This document shows, in pieces, positions 13,105 through 27,489 of a stretch of DNA of 64,000 nt. The position numbers were made by a program, and so were the translations under genes. Position 1 is the first letter of the stretch; the number at the start of each line of letters is the position of its first letter. The notes under the pieces were generated by a model, which saw only the letters and a list, made by a program, of their open reading frames with translations, made no database searches and was not told the origin of the DNA. Source of the stretch: Hybos culiciformis (taxonomy: Eukaryota > Arthropoda > Insecta > Diptera > Hybotidae); NCBI GenBank assembly GCA_964007475.1, contig OZ023274.1, forward strand, positions 35,797,816-35,861,815. The letters are read 5' to 3'.

Positions 13105-16100
13105 AATATAAGTACATATATATTTTTGATTTTGTGTATTATTTCGTCGGCGTGTGGCGTTTTGTTACAATCGCTGCATACTTAAAATTTTAAAATTAAT
13201 ATTTTGAAATATATGCTGTTAATATTAGAATTGCATACCACATACTTATGAAAATAGTTACAATATAATCTTATAATGCAAAAAAAGAGTATAAGTATTA
13301 TCCGCACGCAAGCTTTAATTGAAGTTAAATAATATCATAATTTTGACAGAATAAAAATATGATCAGCAGCACTTCTTTATTAAATTAATTTAATGATTGA
13401 AATTTCGTGGCATTACGCCGACGATTTGAAAAAAAAAAAAGAAAAAAAATTAATATTAAAAACAAAGTATGTATGTACGTATCTCTAGACATATATTATA
13501 TATTGATATTATCCATATAAAAAAACATATATAGTACTTTCATTTTCAATTTCTGGTTTACATAAAAAGTGAATGAAATCACTAAGCAAATTAAGTTGGC
13601 ATCAATTGAAAAAATGTTTATTTTATAAAAATCAAAATTGTCATGAAAAGTTGCCACTGATGATACTTGACTATGTAATTCAATTTTTTTTTTTTAATCT
13701 CCATGATTTCACTGAATTAGCTTTTAATAAAAGTTTGTTTTAATTTTTTTATTTTTTTAATATATAGAGTGGAAAACAGTAAGAGCACTAAGTGGACATA
13801 AATTATTGCTATTTTTATTTAATTACCAACAATATTAGATAAAAATGATATAAACTAAATGTTATTAGATTGTTAATTTAAAGGCATGCGGATTATGTGG
13901 TATGAATAATTTATGATGATCTAAATGCGATCAAATATTCTCTACGACTCAACATATATGTACTTATATAGGGATTGGTTAGGTTAATCTAATACACCTA
14001 GTCGTTCGTATTCATTCTTTAATTTTTTTGTCTTAGAAATCCATTATAAATAAATTGTTAATGTTATACCAATGTCACTAAGAGTTAGATTGTTAAGTTA
14101 GTTTGTGTCAAAAGCCACAATAATCTCATTCTAAATCCAAAACTAACTAAAAACCATCTAATATGTATTAATTCCTTATTCTTAACTTATCTTAGCTAGG
14201 TGAGCTATCGTTACTTTTGTAACTATGCGATAATCGGATATTTACTTTTTAAATGAGAAATCGGAAGTTAATTTCAAAAATTCAAAGCAAAACCCAAAAA
14301 AAAAAATTATCTAAACAAAGCAAGGTGTAATAACCTTCTTAATAGCTTCATAAAATTTGATATCTTTCTATTAACTTTCTATAATACCATATAATGTTTA
14401 TGTGTAGGATTGAAGTACTAATTTTGTTACCTGAACTTATAACCAAAAGTAATATTGAAAAAAAAAAAAAAAACAAAATGAAAAAAATAATAAAATAACC
14501 GTAAGGCGAAAAATATAACACAGATTTATGTTAAATAAGTGCACTCAAGAAGAAAATAAAACCAGCCAGAGAAATTAATTTAATATAAATCTTGTGGTCT
14601 CGCCATGTTAAATACATAAATCACATACTATTTTAGTATGAAATATGATAATTCATTTTTTTTTTACAAATTTGACTGCATAAATATGATACAATAAAAT
14701 ATTATGACAAACAAAATTCATAAACCAGCAAAATATTGAATTAAAAAAATATATAGCTGGACCCTTATCAGTTTTCATGTACCAAATTAGATTATGGAAA
14801 TTTAGTTAATGTCAAAACTAATTTGATTCTATACCTACATATATTTTCGTATTTACGATATACAAGATTTGAAGTCTACTTACCAGTGAGTGCTAACACT
14901 CTTGGAAACTTTACTTTACTTTTCTTTACATTACTTTACTTTATTTTTTTTGTGCATTTATATTTCAAAAGTATCAGTGTTTTTTTTGCTCTAAAAATTT
15001 TACACTGAGTTTAATGAATTATTTTTTAATTGTAAAAAAAAAATTATAAATACAAGGTCTTTGCTTCGAAATAACTTAAAATTTTAGGATATAATGTACA
15101 AGAAGAATTTAAAGCATTTTCTTTTCTTAAAGATGCTTATCTATCTTTGAGTATTCTGCAAGATTAATTGCTGTTAGTTATTTAATTAATTAGATCATAT
15201 TTATTATATCAGCAGGCACTTAGAACTAATTATTAAATCAAAAATTACTGCAACCACAATTATTTACAATAACCTCCATATATTTATTATTGGTTAAAAA
15301 TAAAAAAAACTTTTTTACATAGAATTTAATAAAATATGTAAATTAGCATAATTCAATTAATATTATTAAAATTGTTGAACTAAATAATTTCTTAAAATTA
15401 CAAAAAAAAAAAACAACTTGAAGTATTGAAAATTATTTAAAGAAAATTTAAAAATAAAACTTTAATTTTTTTTTTTAATATAAAATGAAGAGAAAATAAT
15501 TATATTTTATGAAAAGTTAAACTTATAAAAGATTTTAATAGCGCGTTAAAACCATAAAAATTTTACAAAATCTTTTATTTTATAGACTCTTTTAACATAC
15601 ATATAAATTTTATTTTATTTTATTTTTTTATTTTTTTTTATAAAAAATCTAAAGTAGAACAAGTTTAATCATCCAAAAGTTATTTATTTTTACCTGCAAG
15701 TTGCTACAGATTTTCTTACGGAAAATGTTTAGTTTATATTCACATAAAGTTTAAGGTTTTAGTTTGGAATAAAAACCATTCTTTAGTTATTATACTTGAG
15801 TTTTCAATATTTGTGGTTCTAACATCACTTCTATAAACTTTTATGCTAAATAATCTGCTTGCTTCATTGATAACGTTTATAGACATTATTCATTGATAGA
15901 GTTTATAGACTGATATTTCATTTTAAAAAAAAATAAAGTCAGTTAAGCCGCAAAAAAATTCTTTTTCGTCATAAATTGCTAATGGATTATTGTGTGACTT
16001 TTATTATTAATTCACTTGTGAAGTTTATTTAATCAAAATAAATTTTATTTTAATATCTAAGACAAATGGAATTTAAAAAATTATAATTTTGTACTCACAA

Positions 16101-16307
16101 TATTTTTGTAACAGAATTTTCGTACCTAGTCCTCAATATTGTCAAAGTCTTATTTTTAAAAAGTTGTTTATTTATTTATAGGTACGAAATGCATAATTAC
16201 AACAATTTTTTTTTTATTTTATTTTAACTTTTAAAGATGTATAATTAAAAGTTGTAGTAATCATATAAACATAAATGGAGCTGTAAATTGAAATAGATTC
16301 CTTAATA
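13105..16307. other. Intron 1 stretch, no gene seen
   Basis: A/T-rich sequence with poly-A and poly-T runs. A 26-bp imperfect tandem duplication starting TTCATTGATA lies at 15863-15914. The 61-codon frame at 14823 has no recognisable domain and is rich in F and L. Confidence 0.4.
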
Positions 16308-16719
16308 TGGTGTTCGCATTAGGAGAATATTAGTGGAAAATGCTGTTATCCGGAATATTTCAGGAATATGAACTAGATTTTTCATATAAAAAAATATTCC
16401 GGAATATGTATATTCCACTTTCATATTCTAGTTTGTCAGGGTTAGAATTCTACATTTATAGTTATTTTCACTCATTTTTTGAAATTTTGCTATAGTTGGC
16501 AACAATTTTCTTGTCAAATTCGAGTCAAAATGAAAAAAAAACAAAAAAAATTGATAAAAAGCGAGATAAAAAGTCAAAATTTTCAACAACAAAAACTTTT
16601 TCTCTTTCTCAATTTTTTTTTTTACATCATCAAATTCCAGTTCTCATCAAATTTTGTAATGCGAACGGCAATTTGTTTTCCAGAATATAAATGGAATTTA
16701 AATTATAATGCGAACAAGG
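16308..16719. mobile_element. Short inverted-repeat element flanked by TA (Tc1/mariner-like MITE candidate)
   Basis: The left end TGGTGTTCGCATTA and the right end, in reverse complement CCTTGTTCGCATTA, share TGTTCGCATTA exactly. TA is present immediately outside each end (16306-16307 and 16720-16721), which fits the TA duplication of Tc1/mariner-type MITEs but can arise by chance in such A/T-rich DNA. A third copy of the ATGCGAAC motif lies at about 16659, and an ATATTCCGGAATAT palindrome lies inside. Short frames at 16479-16724 are chance. Confidence 0.5.
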
Positions 16720-17739
16720 TATAACATACAACTAAGTATAATAAAAGTACAAACAAAATGATAGAAAACTTCATATATAAGTATATAAAAATAATTGCAT
16801 TAATTTATAGTTTTAGGTAGGTAGTTTTATAGGACAAAATGTATAATAAAATAAATATACCCATAACGCATTTTTTATCAATTTTAAAAGCATAATTTAT
16901 TATATAAAAATTCATTAAAGTAGATTTAATATTGTATTTATAAATTTTCTTGTACTTTTCCTAATTGGATTCATTAGGAATATTATAGATATATATGTAC
17001 TTATATTTTTAATAAACGACTGTTTTTGATACAATTTTGAGCTTTCGATCTTAAGATGCAAGTTTTATGGAATTCACACATATATATCAAACTTTTAAGA
17101 ATTTATTAAATATTATTTTTTTAACGATCTTAATCTAGCAAAATGTTATCGATAGGGTTAAAAAGAGTATCTTAACAAGGAAAACATTTCAATCGCTTTT
17201 TATGGCATTGAATTTTAAATAAAATTATGTTGTATTATTTTTAGGAAAATAAAATTAAAATTTTTCAAATATTTTCCCTAAACTGAAAAGTATTTATGTA
17301 CTAAACATCTGAACAAGTACATATATATATTTATTTATACACTGCAGCAATTAGATAAAATATTTCTTTGATTATCGTAATAAACCACATAAAAACTTGA
17401 ATTTCCATTTAATTTTCTTTTAAAGTACATTATTATAGGTTACTTTTTGTAAACCTAACTATACATAGTTAAATTTTTACATATTATATGTTATACATAT
17501 TATGTAAAGAAATTTGTTATATAAAATAAAGTAATATAATTTCAGTAAAAAATAAAAAATAAAAGAATTTTTAAAATTTGAAATTAAATTGTAGTTGAAA
17601 ATTTCCGGTTAATATATTTAGATCAATTGTATATTAAAAAGAAAATTACACATAAATGTACTTTACAAGGTACGTATAGAAATTACTTGAAAATGTATTT
17701 ACTTAAAGCAAAATTAAAAAATGATATTTATAATATATT

Positions 17740-18140
17740 TCCGATTTCTTTTGCAACCGATATCGTCGAAATAGTTGGATAAAATTTTATCGTCTACCTC
17801 TACTGGATGGGAAGTATAAACATCATTAATTTTCACAATTACAATTTATTATTCAACTTGCACGGGAAGGTGTACTTTTTATTGCTAAAATAATATCTCA
17901 AAAAATTTATCTCAACAACTAGACAAAAATCGGAACAATTCCGCGCATAAATATTGTCGTACGAAAAGAACTATCCAGGGATAGAATTCTGGATATTTAC
18001 TACTGTTGGTAATTGGAAAGATTATGGTTAGAAAAGGCATGGAAGCAATCTTCTGTCAATAGATACCGTTGTACGACGATGGTATGCTATTGGTATTATA
18101 TGGCAATTAAGAGTTAGAGACTGAATACAGTCAGCTGTTA
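17740..18140. other. Lower-A/T island, possible decayed mobile-element coding sequence
   Basis: This block is visibly more complex than its neighbours, with words such as CGTCTACCTCTACTGGATGG, TTCCGCGCATAAATATTGTC and ACCGTTGTACGACGATGG. Conceptual translation on + gives short peptides broken by stops (for instance LLSIDTVVRRWYAIG). No family was recognised and no splice sites frame it convincingly. It is probably an old transposon remnant. Confidence 0.25.
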
Positions 18141-18939
18141 TATGTTTAATTTACATGTAATGTGATGCAAACTTTTGAGACTTGAATAAGGTGTTTGTCA
18201 GAGGAAGTTTATTTAGTACCCGGACGTAAATTTATGTATTATGTAGGTGTACATCATGATAAATGACACACACAAAAATTTATTATATGTACATAATTTT
18301 TTTTTTTGGGAAATTAACTGCAATTTATGATTACATCACGACAAATATGAGCTGATTAAACCATAAAACCTTTACTTAATTTTAATTTTTTTTTTCCGAA
18401 ACCCATTGTGTATTTCTTAATTTTCTTTTAACGCATTGATTATATTCAATTTTTTCATTTTTATTTTTGTATTGGTTTTTTTTTTGTGTGGTCAATAATT
18501 ATTTTAGTATTTGATGCGGTATTACATTCACAAATTTTTTTAAACTATTTTTTGCAATAATTGGTAGATTATTTTTTTTTAAGCTTAGTATGCCATTGAG
18601 ATAAAACTGAAAGTATGTAAATCTAAATAATGTGAAAAATATTATTAGTTGAAGATTATTGTGTCAAAATGTGTGTCTATGTCTAGCAGATAATTTAATA
18701 TGATTTGGAAAATATATCTTAGATTGCTGTGGCAGTAAAGCAACTACTATGTTAAGCGTTTGGTATTTTCGAGTACGTTTAGGTTTAACAAAGTTGAGAG
18801 CAGCGGCAGCTATATCGCAGAAATAAACGATAAAATCGGTTGTAACCGGTAGTGCCGATTGTATGTTGTTTTTTTTTACAGCTGTCTGTATTTTATTACG
18901 ATTTTTTTCTTACCTGAACTATATAACAAGGAAACCAAT

Positions 18940-19075
18940 TTTTAAAAAAACACAAACACTTAATTCAAGTGAGACAAATTGAAAAATTGACACAAATTCC
19001 AGTCCGAGGTGGGAATCGAACCCACGACCGAACACGCCGTAGGATAATGGCAATACCACTACACCATGACGGCCG
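18940..19075 (-). mobile_element. tRNA-derived SINE
   Basis: Read on the minus strand, 19074-19003 resembles a tRNA gene. It has an A box TGGTGTAGTGG, a B box GGTTCGATTCC and a five-pair T-arm (GTGGG...CCCAC). The acceptor arms pair poorly and the anticodon arm is irregular, so it is not a functional tRNA. A non-tRNA body follows (GGAATTTGTGTCAATTTTTC) and then a T/A-rich tail toward 18940. This is the architecture of an insect tRNA-head SINE transcribed by RNA polymerase III. I could not define an exact target-site duplication. Confidence 0.75.
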
Positions 19076-19080
19076 AGAGT

Positions 19081-22000
19081 ATATCAACTATTGAATCAGG
19101 AATACTAAATTTGAATCAATTTTTAAACACCTAAATACTTTCTTTAAGAATTAAACAGATGTTAAATAAATTAATATAAAGCAGCTGGAGACTCATCCAT
19201 TTTCAATTCGCAGCTATTATTTGTGAATGAAAACTTTCTTAAATAACAAAAAATAAGAAATCATTTTTAATTTACCGAAACATAATATACTTTCAAATAT
19301 TTCGTTTTAAGATTTTCTTAAATAGATTGGGCTTTATATATGCATATATTTTTTTGTACACAATCAGCACATAAATTTAATTAATTTTAATTGCATTAAG
19401 GAAACTTTTATTTCATATATAAATAATGCATTCGAATTTATATATGTCCAGAAAAATTGATAATATGATCTGCATTTTTATTTTTTTTGCAATATTATTG
19501 TATAGTGCTAAAGTGCACATATAGCTTAATTTGATAATATCCAAACGATAGGGTTTCCTTTTAAAAGTCTTCTTTTTTTTTTTATTATTACATTATTATT
19601 TGTTTTTAAAATCAGAAAAATAAAATCATTTGCTTTTCATTTTTATTTTTTATATATTAATCAATTGCATATTTTTTGTTGCATCATCTTGATAGTGATT
19701 TTCTTCTTAGAAATTAATTAAATTAATTATTCTTTTTTTTGTGTTTTTGTTTTGTTAAGAAAATGCAGAGCAAAGTATATAAATGAAGATTATAAATTGA
19801 ATTTAATTTAAGAGAGAGAAAAAAAAAACTATTTTTATTTCTTGTATCTTTTGCGAAAATAAATGATATTTAAAACCAATTAAAATAATTAGTTGTAAAT
19901 ATTTTATAATTTCAATTATTTTTCTTATTATTTGATTTTTTTTTTTTTAAATATGATTTCAAATTAAATTGATAGTTATTTAATATAAAAAAAAAATTGT
20001 ATATCATGCAATCACTTTTTATTAAACACAATGATTAAGCAATGAATTTTTGCAAGATCTTGCAGAATTATTTCGACCCATCCTATGTAGTTTTAATTTT
20101 TTTAAATTTTTTTTTGTTAATTGCAAAGTTTTAAGAAAAATAATTTTCATTCTAAAGTAGGTAAAATAACGTTAAAAATAACGTAAAATAATTTACATAA
20201 AATTTAATTTTCATGTTAAGGTTATATAATGAACATAAATGTATACATCAAATAATTTGGTAAATTTTTTTTTTGTCATAATTTCTTAAGCTTCTAATCA
20301 TAATGGTGGTTATGGCTAGTTTTTTTTTTAAACTCTTTGATTTCTTAACCGTACATATAGTTTAAGGCATATATTAGATAATTTGGATAAATTAAAAGTA
20401 TAAAAAATTGTAATTTATCATGGTATTATTATTATTTTACACATTAGCTATAATTAACAATTTACTTATATAGTTCAAATCCCTAAATAAAACCCCTGAA
20501 CAACATTATATTCATTTAAACTTTCTTTAGTACGAAGTTCTTCCTGCACATATACATAATTTTATTCCGTTGACCTAATTTAATCACTCGCGTAATGGGT
20601 TAATAGTGTACCAAGGAAGCACCAAAATATTGAGTTGAAACAAAAAACACAAAAAGAATTTTTTTAATTTTTTTTTTGGCGAAAGCAAGTTCATTGTCAC
20701 TGGCACACTTTAATATTAAAAAATTAAATAGCACAATTGTTTTATTTTTTTCAAACAAACAGGTTTAATTTTCATTCACAAAAATTTTCGCAAATTTTTA
20801 TTTTATTTTTCTTTTTATTAATGTTTTTGAATCTATACGCACGAAATCATTCAATTAAATTCAAATTTTTCCATTTAAAAAATAAAATTCAATTATTTCG
20901 TTTCAAAAACCGTGTCATCTTCATAATATATAAAACTTTGTATGTTGTCATTTTATATACATATTAGCAAAAAGAAAAGAAACTAAGCTGCATGCAATTA
21001 ATTAGATCTAAGATCAAAATTTTTAGATAGGCACATTTTTTTTTTTTTCATAAAATAATTATAAGTCAAAGATATTATTTAAATAAGTGAAAGTTGTAAA
21101 TATTTAAAAAAAAGAAATATATATATTCCTGTTAAATAATATTTTTAATTATATTGAAATACATTCGAATAAACGTACATTGAAGTTGTTTTACAGCTTC
21201 TATAATTATTCTTACAATCTTCTGTAATCACACGTAAAAGTAATTTGTATCCCTGTCAAAATTGTCAACAATATTAAAATTTCGCGAGCTTCCAGCGACA
21301 GATTAAGAGCGCGCATTTTGAAATTTCTTCATATTTTTTAAATTTGATTAATAAATAAATTATTAAAAATCCAAAAAAAAAAAATATATTATTTCAAAAA
21401 AGGTAAATTAATGAAAACCATAGAATACCGGCCTAAAGACATTATCTTGAAAATTTTCACGCTTTTCGATCATAAATATATCAAATTACATTGGTTTCCT
21501 GGAAGAAACAATTATAAAAAAAAAAAAAAACAAAAATAAAACAACAACGAGAATAGTTTAAAAAACCATTCAATATTAAAATATGCATAAAATAAAAGTT
21601 TTGAATTTTTTTTTTCTTCTTCTTCTATGAGAAAATCAGTATTAAAGAAATTTTAATTTTCTTTATACATATATAGAGCGCCAAGACACAAGAAGAAAAA
21701 AAAAATAGTTTAAAACTTTACCTCCTAGAGAATCTTTCTTTATTTTTTTTTTAATTTTTATTTTGTTTTATTCCCAACTGCAACAATTTTGATTAAATTA
21801 AATTTCATGGAAAAAACATTTTTTAAGCTTTTTATCTTAGTTTATTTAATTTCTTTATTTATTTTTTTTTGTTCAACTAGAAAATCTATCTATTTGTTTC
21901 GTATTTAAGTTTACAAACAATTTAATTTAAAACTATTTTAAATTGGAAAAAAAATAAAAAAATAGTAAAAATTAAGTTTCAAATGTGGAGGAAATAATCA

Positions 22001-25000
22001 AGAGTTTGTGGAAATTTATGCGGAAACAGTACAGGAATAAATATTTATTTATATCGTTAAAACTATTGTCAATTCCATTCAATTTAATGATTAAAAAAAT
22101 ATTTTCTTCTTAGGTGAAAATATTTTAATATCAAAATATGTACAAACATTTAAACTTTGAAGCTTTTGAAATTTTATAAAATAAATACTTTTAAGAAATT
22201 GAAAAACTTTTTGTACCTCGTCTCAATATCTTAATTATATTATTTTTTGAAACAATTTTCCGAAGAATTATAATATCGGCTACATTATCAAAATATGAAA
22301 AGTTTTAAACTTTTTGTGCATGTCCCGGTTCCTTTTAGAAATAAAAAAAAAACACGTCCATATTATAAGACTGTACACGTAAGCTACCTGAGAGATATAA
22401 TAATAATAATAATACCTAATTAATTTAACTAAATCAAAATGTATCCCCAAAGCAAAAAATTTCACGCACACTTAATTTTTTAAGAACTATTGAACCATCG
22501 TGATTTTAGCATTAGCATATTACACATTTTATTTTTCTCACAAAATTTTTTTAAATCATTGAAGAGGAAAAGAAAGATAAAGTAAAAGAAATTAACAAAA
22601 TAAAATATACATACAAAAATATAGAGTTATAATGTGGGAATTAAATAGCCCAGATTTTAATAATTACTTCCCCAAGCTTAACCATTAGAATTAATGTCCA
22701 TTTATCATTTTTTAAATAGAATGAAAATCAAGTCATTATAAATGAATTGCAAAATCAAAAAAAGAAAACAAAAAAAAAAACTATTAAGTGAAAATTTACG
22801 CAGATAAACTATGCCAGGTAAAAATTTAAATTAATATCTTCTCTTATTTTGCTTAAATTTATAATGAATTTCGAAAATAAAAGTGTATGAGAATAACTTT
22901 AACCTTAATTGTCAATTCGTGAGTGTTTCACGCTATTTTGATATTATAATTAGATTTTCAAAAACTTCAAGAACAAGAATATCATCATCTTCCTACGAAT
23001 ATTATTTTCCTCATAATTTTGTTTTTTTTTTTTTTTTTTTATTTTGGGTATCAAATAATTAAGAAATAATTGGTAAAAAAAAAAAAAAAGAATCTCATTA
23101 TCATTTCCAAAAAAAAAAAAACATATAATGTGTATTATAATAACATTAACATAAAAATTTATTTTTCATTGTAAATACGTATTTACTTGAAGATGATATA
23201 TAAAATTAAACTTATTATTTCAAGAACATTTTTGTATCTACAAATATTGTACATGGCATTCATGCAAGCTTAAATTCATAGCAACATTATATAACGATAT
23301 GTAATAATAGTTATAACATTATGTGTGTATGCTAAAACTTAACTTTATTTTGTTTATTATACACTATCTTTTAATTATATATTTAATTATTCGTGCAGAC
23401 ATCAGTATTGTATAATACAAAATTTCTCACTTGCTTAGTTGGTTCTGGTTGAATGTTTTTTTTTTTTGGTTTTAATTTAATTAATTAAAACACACTCAAG
23501 TCCAAATCCTTTTTAGATGCATAACTTGACTTTAGTTATCTATCTCTATGTAAAATCTTAACAAAGCTAATCAGAGATTGTGAAACAACAAAATAACAAC
23601 ATTATATGAGGGTATCAAAATTAGAATTAACAACATTGTTCCGTGTTTATGTACTTCAAAAAAAAATATTTGTAAAATTTGTATATAAAATTTTCGAATG
23701 TTTTTCTTGTATGGAAATGCAATTCAATATTTGATCATAAATGTCATAAATATAAAATATATATTTTTGTTTATTCGCGAAATGCAATATACTTATCCTT
23801 ACTCTTAAATAAATAAAAATCGGACTTTTAGAACAATACTGAAAATTTATTTTACTTTGTCCTCCTGATAGAAGACAATAGACCGTCATTGGTACTTTGT
23901 TTTATGTAGGTACACATTTTGATAAACATATAGATATTTTTGAATAGTTAAAGTTTTTTTTTTTCCAATATTTTATTCTACACTACAATTTTCTCGTTTT
24001 TTTTTTTTTTTTATTAAGCTCTGTGTTTCTATTTTTTTATTTATTTTTTTTTTTTGCAAATAGCTCATTCTCATTGCATAATAATCCTACAAATGTACCT
24101 GTCTAACATGAAAACGAAGTGTTAAATAAAAAAAAAAAAAAGAAGAAAAATCTATCTCTAAAGCATAATAAAAATACCACCAATTTATGTTGTCAAAACA
24201 TTTTATTCTTGAAGCACGTAAAATTGACACTTAGAAAAGTTATTTATATTTTCTGATCATAGATTTTATTTATTTATGTAAAGAATATGAAAAAAATTTC
24301 TGAATAATTAACTTGTAATAATGTAATAAACTCAACTTATGCATAAAAGCATAAAATATTAACTTTTCTAATTTACAAAAATTCAAATAATAATGCTGGT
24401 AAGGTCTAGGTCTTAAAAAAAATTAAACCTGTTGGGTAATTCTTTATTTTCCACGCAGATTTAACAAAGAGAAACGACTTTATGCCAGACAAATAGACCA
24501 TAATATTTAATCTTTGGTTAAGTTACTTGACATTTTTTTTCTCGTAGTGTATTTTTTCGATTAACAATGTGTAAATAAAAAAATTTGTCTATTAAAATTT
24601 TGTTAATTTTTTTTTTATTCTAAATTCGTTTATTCTACCTATTTTTTTTGTTATAATCTATGCAGAATGAAATGGTCATAAAATATAAAACAACACAATT
24701 GTAGTTTTACTTTTAGATGATTTTCTTTTTTTAGATGTAGGTATAGTTAATATTAAATGGAAATATCAAACAATAGAAAAAGAAAAGTAAAAATAAAAAA
24801 AAATGTAATCATAATGAATGTAAAAACAAAGCTTGTGTATATAACATATGTGCAATATGTGATTTCTGGGCACAGACAGCAAATGTAATACATATAAAAC
24901 TCAAAAAATATGCATTAAGTTTGAAATTTGTTATACAATCTTGTGTTAAAAAATTAGAAGTTTCGGTTGCATATTTTCCCTGTTTTTAAGTGCCGAAAGG

Positions 25001-27478
25001 GACAATATTTTGGAACTAAGCTGGACCTTTAAAAAAAACTGTTCTATTCCTCAATAAAAGGGATAGTTTAAAAACAAAATGATATAATTAATTTTCATTA
25101 TTCTAATTTTAACAATTCAATATTTACAATAAGTAAACAACACGAAGACGGCTTTTATAATGTAATTAAGAGACATATTCTTAATTAATCTAAGAAAATC
25201 TCATTTCACACAATAATTTCACTTCATTTGAACGCATTTAAATATGTTAAGGAAAAATTATATAGATCAAAGATTTTTTCATAATTTAAGTTTTACTACT
25301 ATATACTTGAGTTTTTTTTTCTTAACCATAAAATATCTCAGTTTTTTTTTTTACTATTTTTCTATCTACAGGAGCGTGTTAAATTCTCTTTTCGTTGAGA
25401 TATATCATAAAATTAAAAAACAAAAAAAAACAATGAGAAAGGAAAAACATTTTTCAGCAAAACAAAAAGAAAAGAAAAACTTTAGATATGATAATTTTTC
25501 AGATTTTTCTTGTTTTCTTATTTTTATTTTTTTCATTAATTTTTTTTTTTAGTTTGGTTTGTAAATGAAATGGCAAAAAGAAAAATCTAAAAAAAAATCT
25601 TTAAAGTTCTTTTTCTTTGTTCTTCTTATTTCCAAAAATTAATTTTCTTTTTTTGGTACAATAAAAAACAAAAATAAAATAAAATAAAAATAAAGCTTTA
25701 AAGTAGTTAGTTGACATCAAAAGATAAAAGCGTAAAAAAAAGTTTTCGAAAACAAATTAAAGTAGTAAAGAATAAATAAATATTTAAAAAAATTTTCTGA
25801 CATTTAACTAATTTTTGTTTTTTTCTTAAATAAAGAAGTTCCTCTTTTCTTGGATAAGCGCCCAAAATTTGAATGCACTTAATTTTAGAAAATTTTTTTT
25901 ATTTATTTTTATTTTGCAAAAATATTATATTAAATAAAATAATGATTGGAATGTATTTATTTCTATATTAATAAATTATAAATTTACAATTTTTTGATAC
26001 TCTGTTTTTGTTTGTAATTATGTTAATAATTATTAATCATCACAGATAATGAGATAGAAAATCTATAACCGATCTGTTTATAAGGTAGCTCTATCTAGCA
26101 TCACTCATTATAATCATTATGATGTAGTCATGTAGTATATATGTAGTCATAGATGTAGTATATATTCATAGAACAAATTATTCGTATGAGCCTTTACATA
26201 AGTAGTTGTATATACGTAATTTTAATGATTATTATGAATTAATGGATTTCAGTTGTTCAAGAAAAGTATTCAAAGACTCTATCTTAAAAGAATTCTTATT
26301 AATGAATTAAAGCTTATTATTATCTTCTTATTGTAAAATAATAAATTTATATTTTTAATCTCTATTAATAAGAATAGACTAAGTATAATTGAAATCGTTA
26401 GAATTATATAGTTCTGTAAAGTTATTATCCTGATTGAATATTGAAATAAATTAATAGTTTAAGTGAAATTGAAATTGTTAAAAATAGAAGTTCTGTAAAG
26501 GTTTTTGTATTCTGATAGAATAAAGAAATAAATAAATAAAAAATATAAAAAAAGTAGAAATGAAGTGAATTGAAAAACTACGTAAGGGGTCAATATTATA
26601 GATATTCAAAAAATTTAAACTTATTTAACACTATTTTGCCTCATAAATTTTCTGAACAAAAAAAAATCAAGAATTACATAAATATTAAAAAAAAAAAAAA
26701 TGATTCTATTCTGTATAGACTAAGTACAAAAATCAATTTTACGTGTTACTTCAAATGGAAAATATATTCTTACTTCCAAAATTCTGAAGTAATAAAAGTT
26801 ATAGAAAGAAAGTAAGAAAAAATCAAAAAGAAAAATGAAACAAATTTTTCATAACAAATTTATTTGTGTATATAATTATGTATATGTATATATAAAAAAT
26901 AAAATATAGATACATTTGTAGATATAAAAAAATTCTAAATTCAGGTTAATTTTTTTCTATTTTTTTTTTCTTTCAAGTCCTGATGATCTATTTTTTTTTC
27001 ATTTCCTTTAATTTAAAAAAAATATTTTTGTAATCAGAACACGTTTCTTTAAACTTTTTATCGTATGGAAAAATCTACGGTATATACATATATACAAATA
27101 AAATTGGTGGTTTTTTATTTTTATTGTGAAAATTTATTTCTTGTGAATTTGTGAATATGACAAGCTGGAAGGAAAATTCACTAAAATGAAAAAAAAATAA
27201 ACAAAATAATAAAATAATACTACAATTGGTTTTTGTTAAAATTAAACATTTTAACCATAAAAGAAATAATAAAATTGGTAAGATAATAAAATTTTAGCAA
27301 TTAAATTTTCTTGTTGACCTTAAAAAAAATATAAATATTTTTTATTTTTTTTTTATTTAAATGACAGAAATAAAATATAAAATGTAAATTAATTAAAATT
27401 AAAATTATTTCAAATTACTATGTCCTACATTTTTTTTTATTTGTATTTTTCTTCTATATTATTACGATCTTATGCGGA
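19081..27478. other. Intron 1 stretch, no gene seen
   Basis: Over 8 kb of A/T-rich sequence with long T and A runs (for example 23022-23040) and an ATA microsatellite near 22399. Short frames here are homopolymer translations. A slightly GC-richer block at 21275-21320 (GCGAGCTTCCAGCGACAG) has no open frame of note. Confidence 0.4.
26388..26540. repeat. Degenerate two-copy tandem repeat
   Basis: ATTGAAATCGTTAGAATTAT...AGTTCTGTAAAG...GAATATTGAAATAAAT is followed by ATTGAAATTGTTAAAAATA...AGTTCTGTAAAG...GAATAAAGAAATAAAT. The units are about 80 bp apart and clearly related, with substitutions and small gaps. Confidence 0.55.
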
Positions 27479-27489
27479 AATACTTAATA

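Noticed and set aside
19003..19074. Functional tRNA gene on the minus strand
   Set aside because: The T-arm and boxes are good, but the acceptor stem pairs poorly, the anticodon arm is irregular and a SINE body follows.
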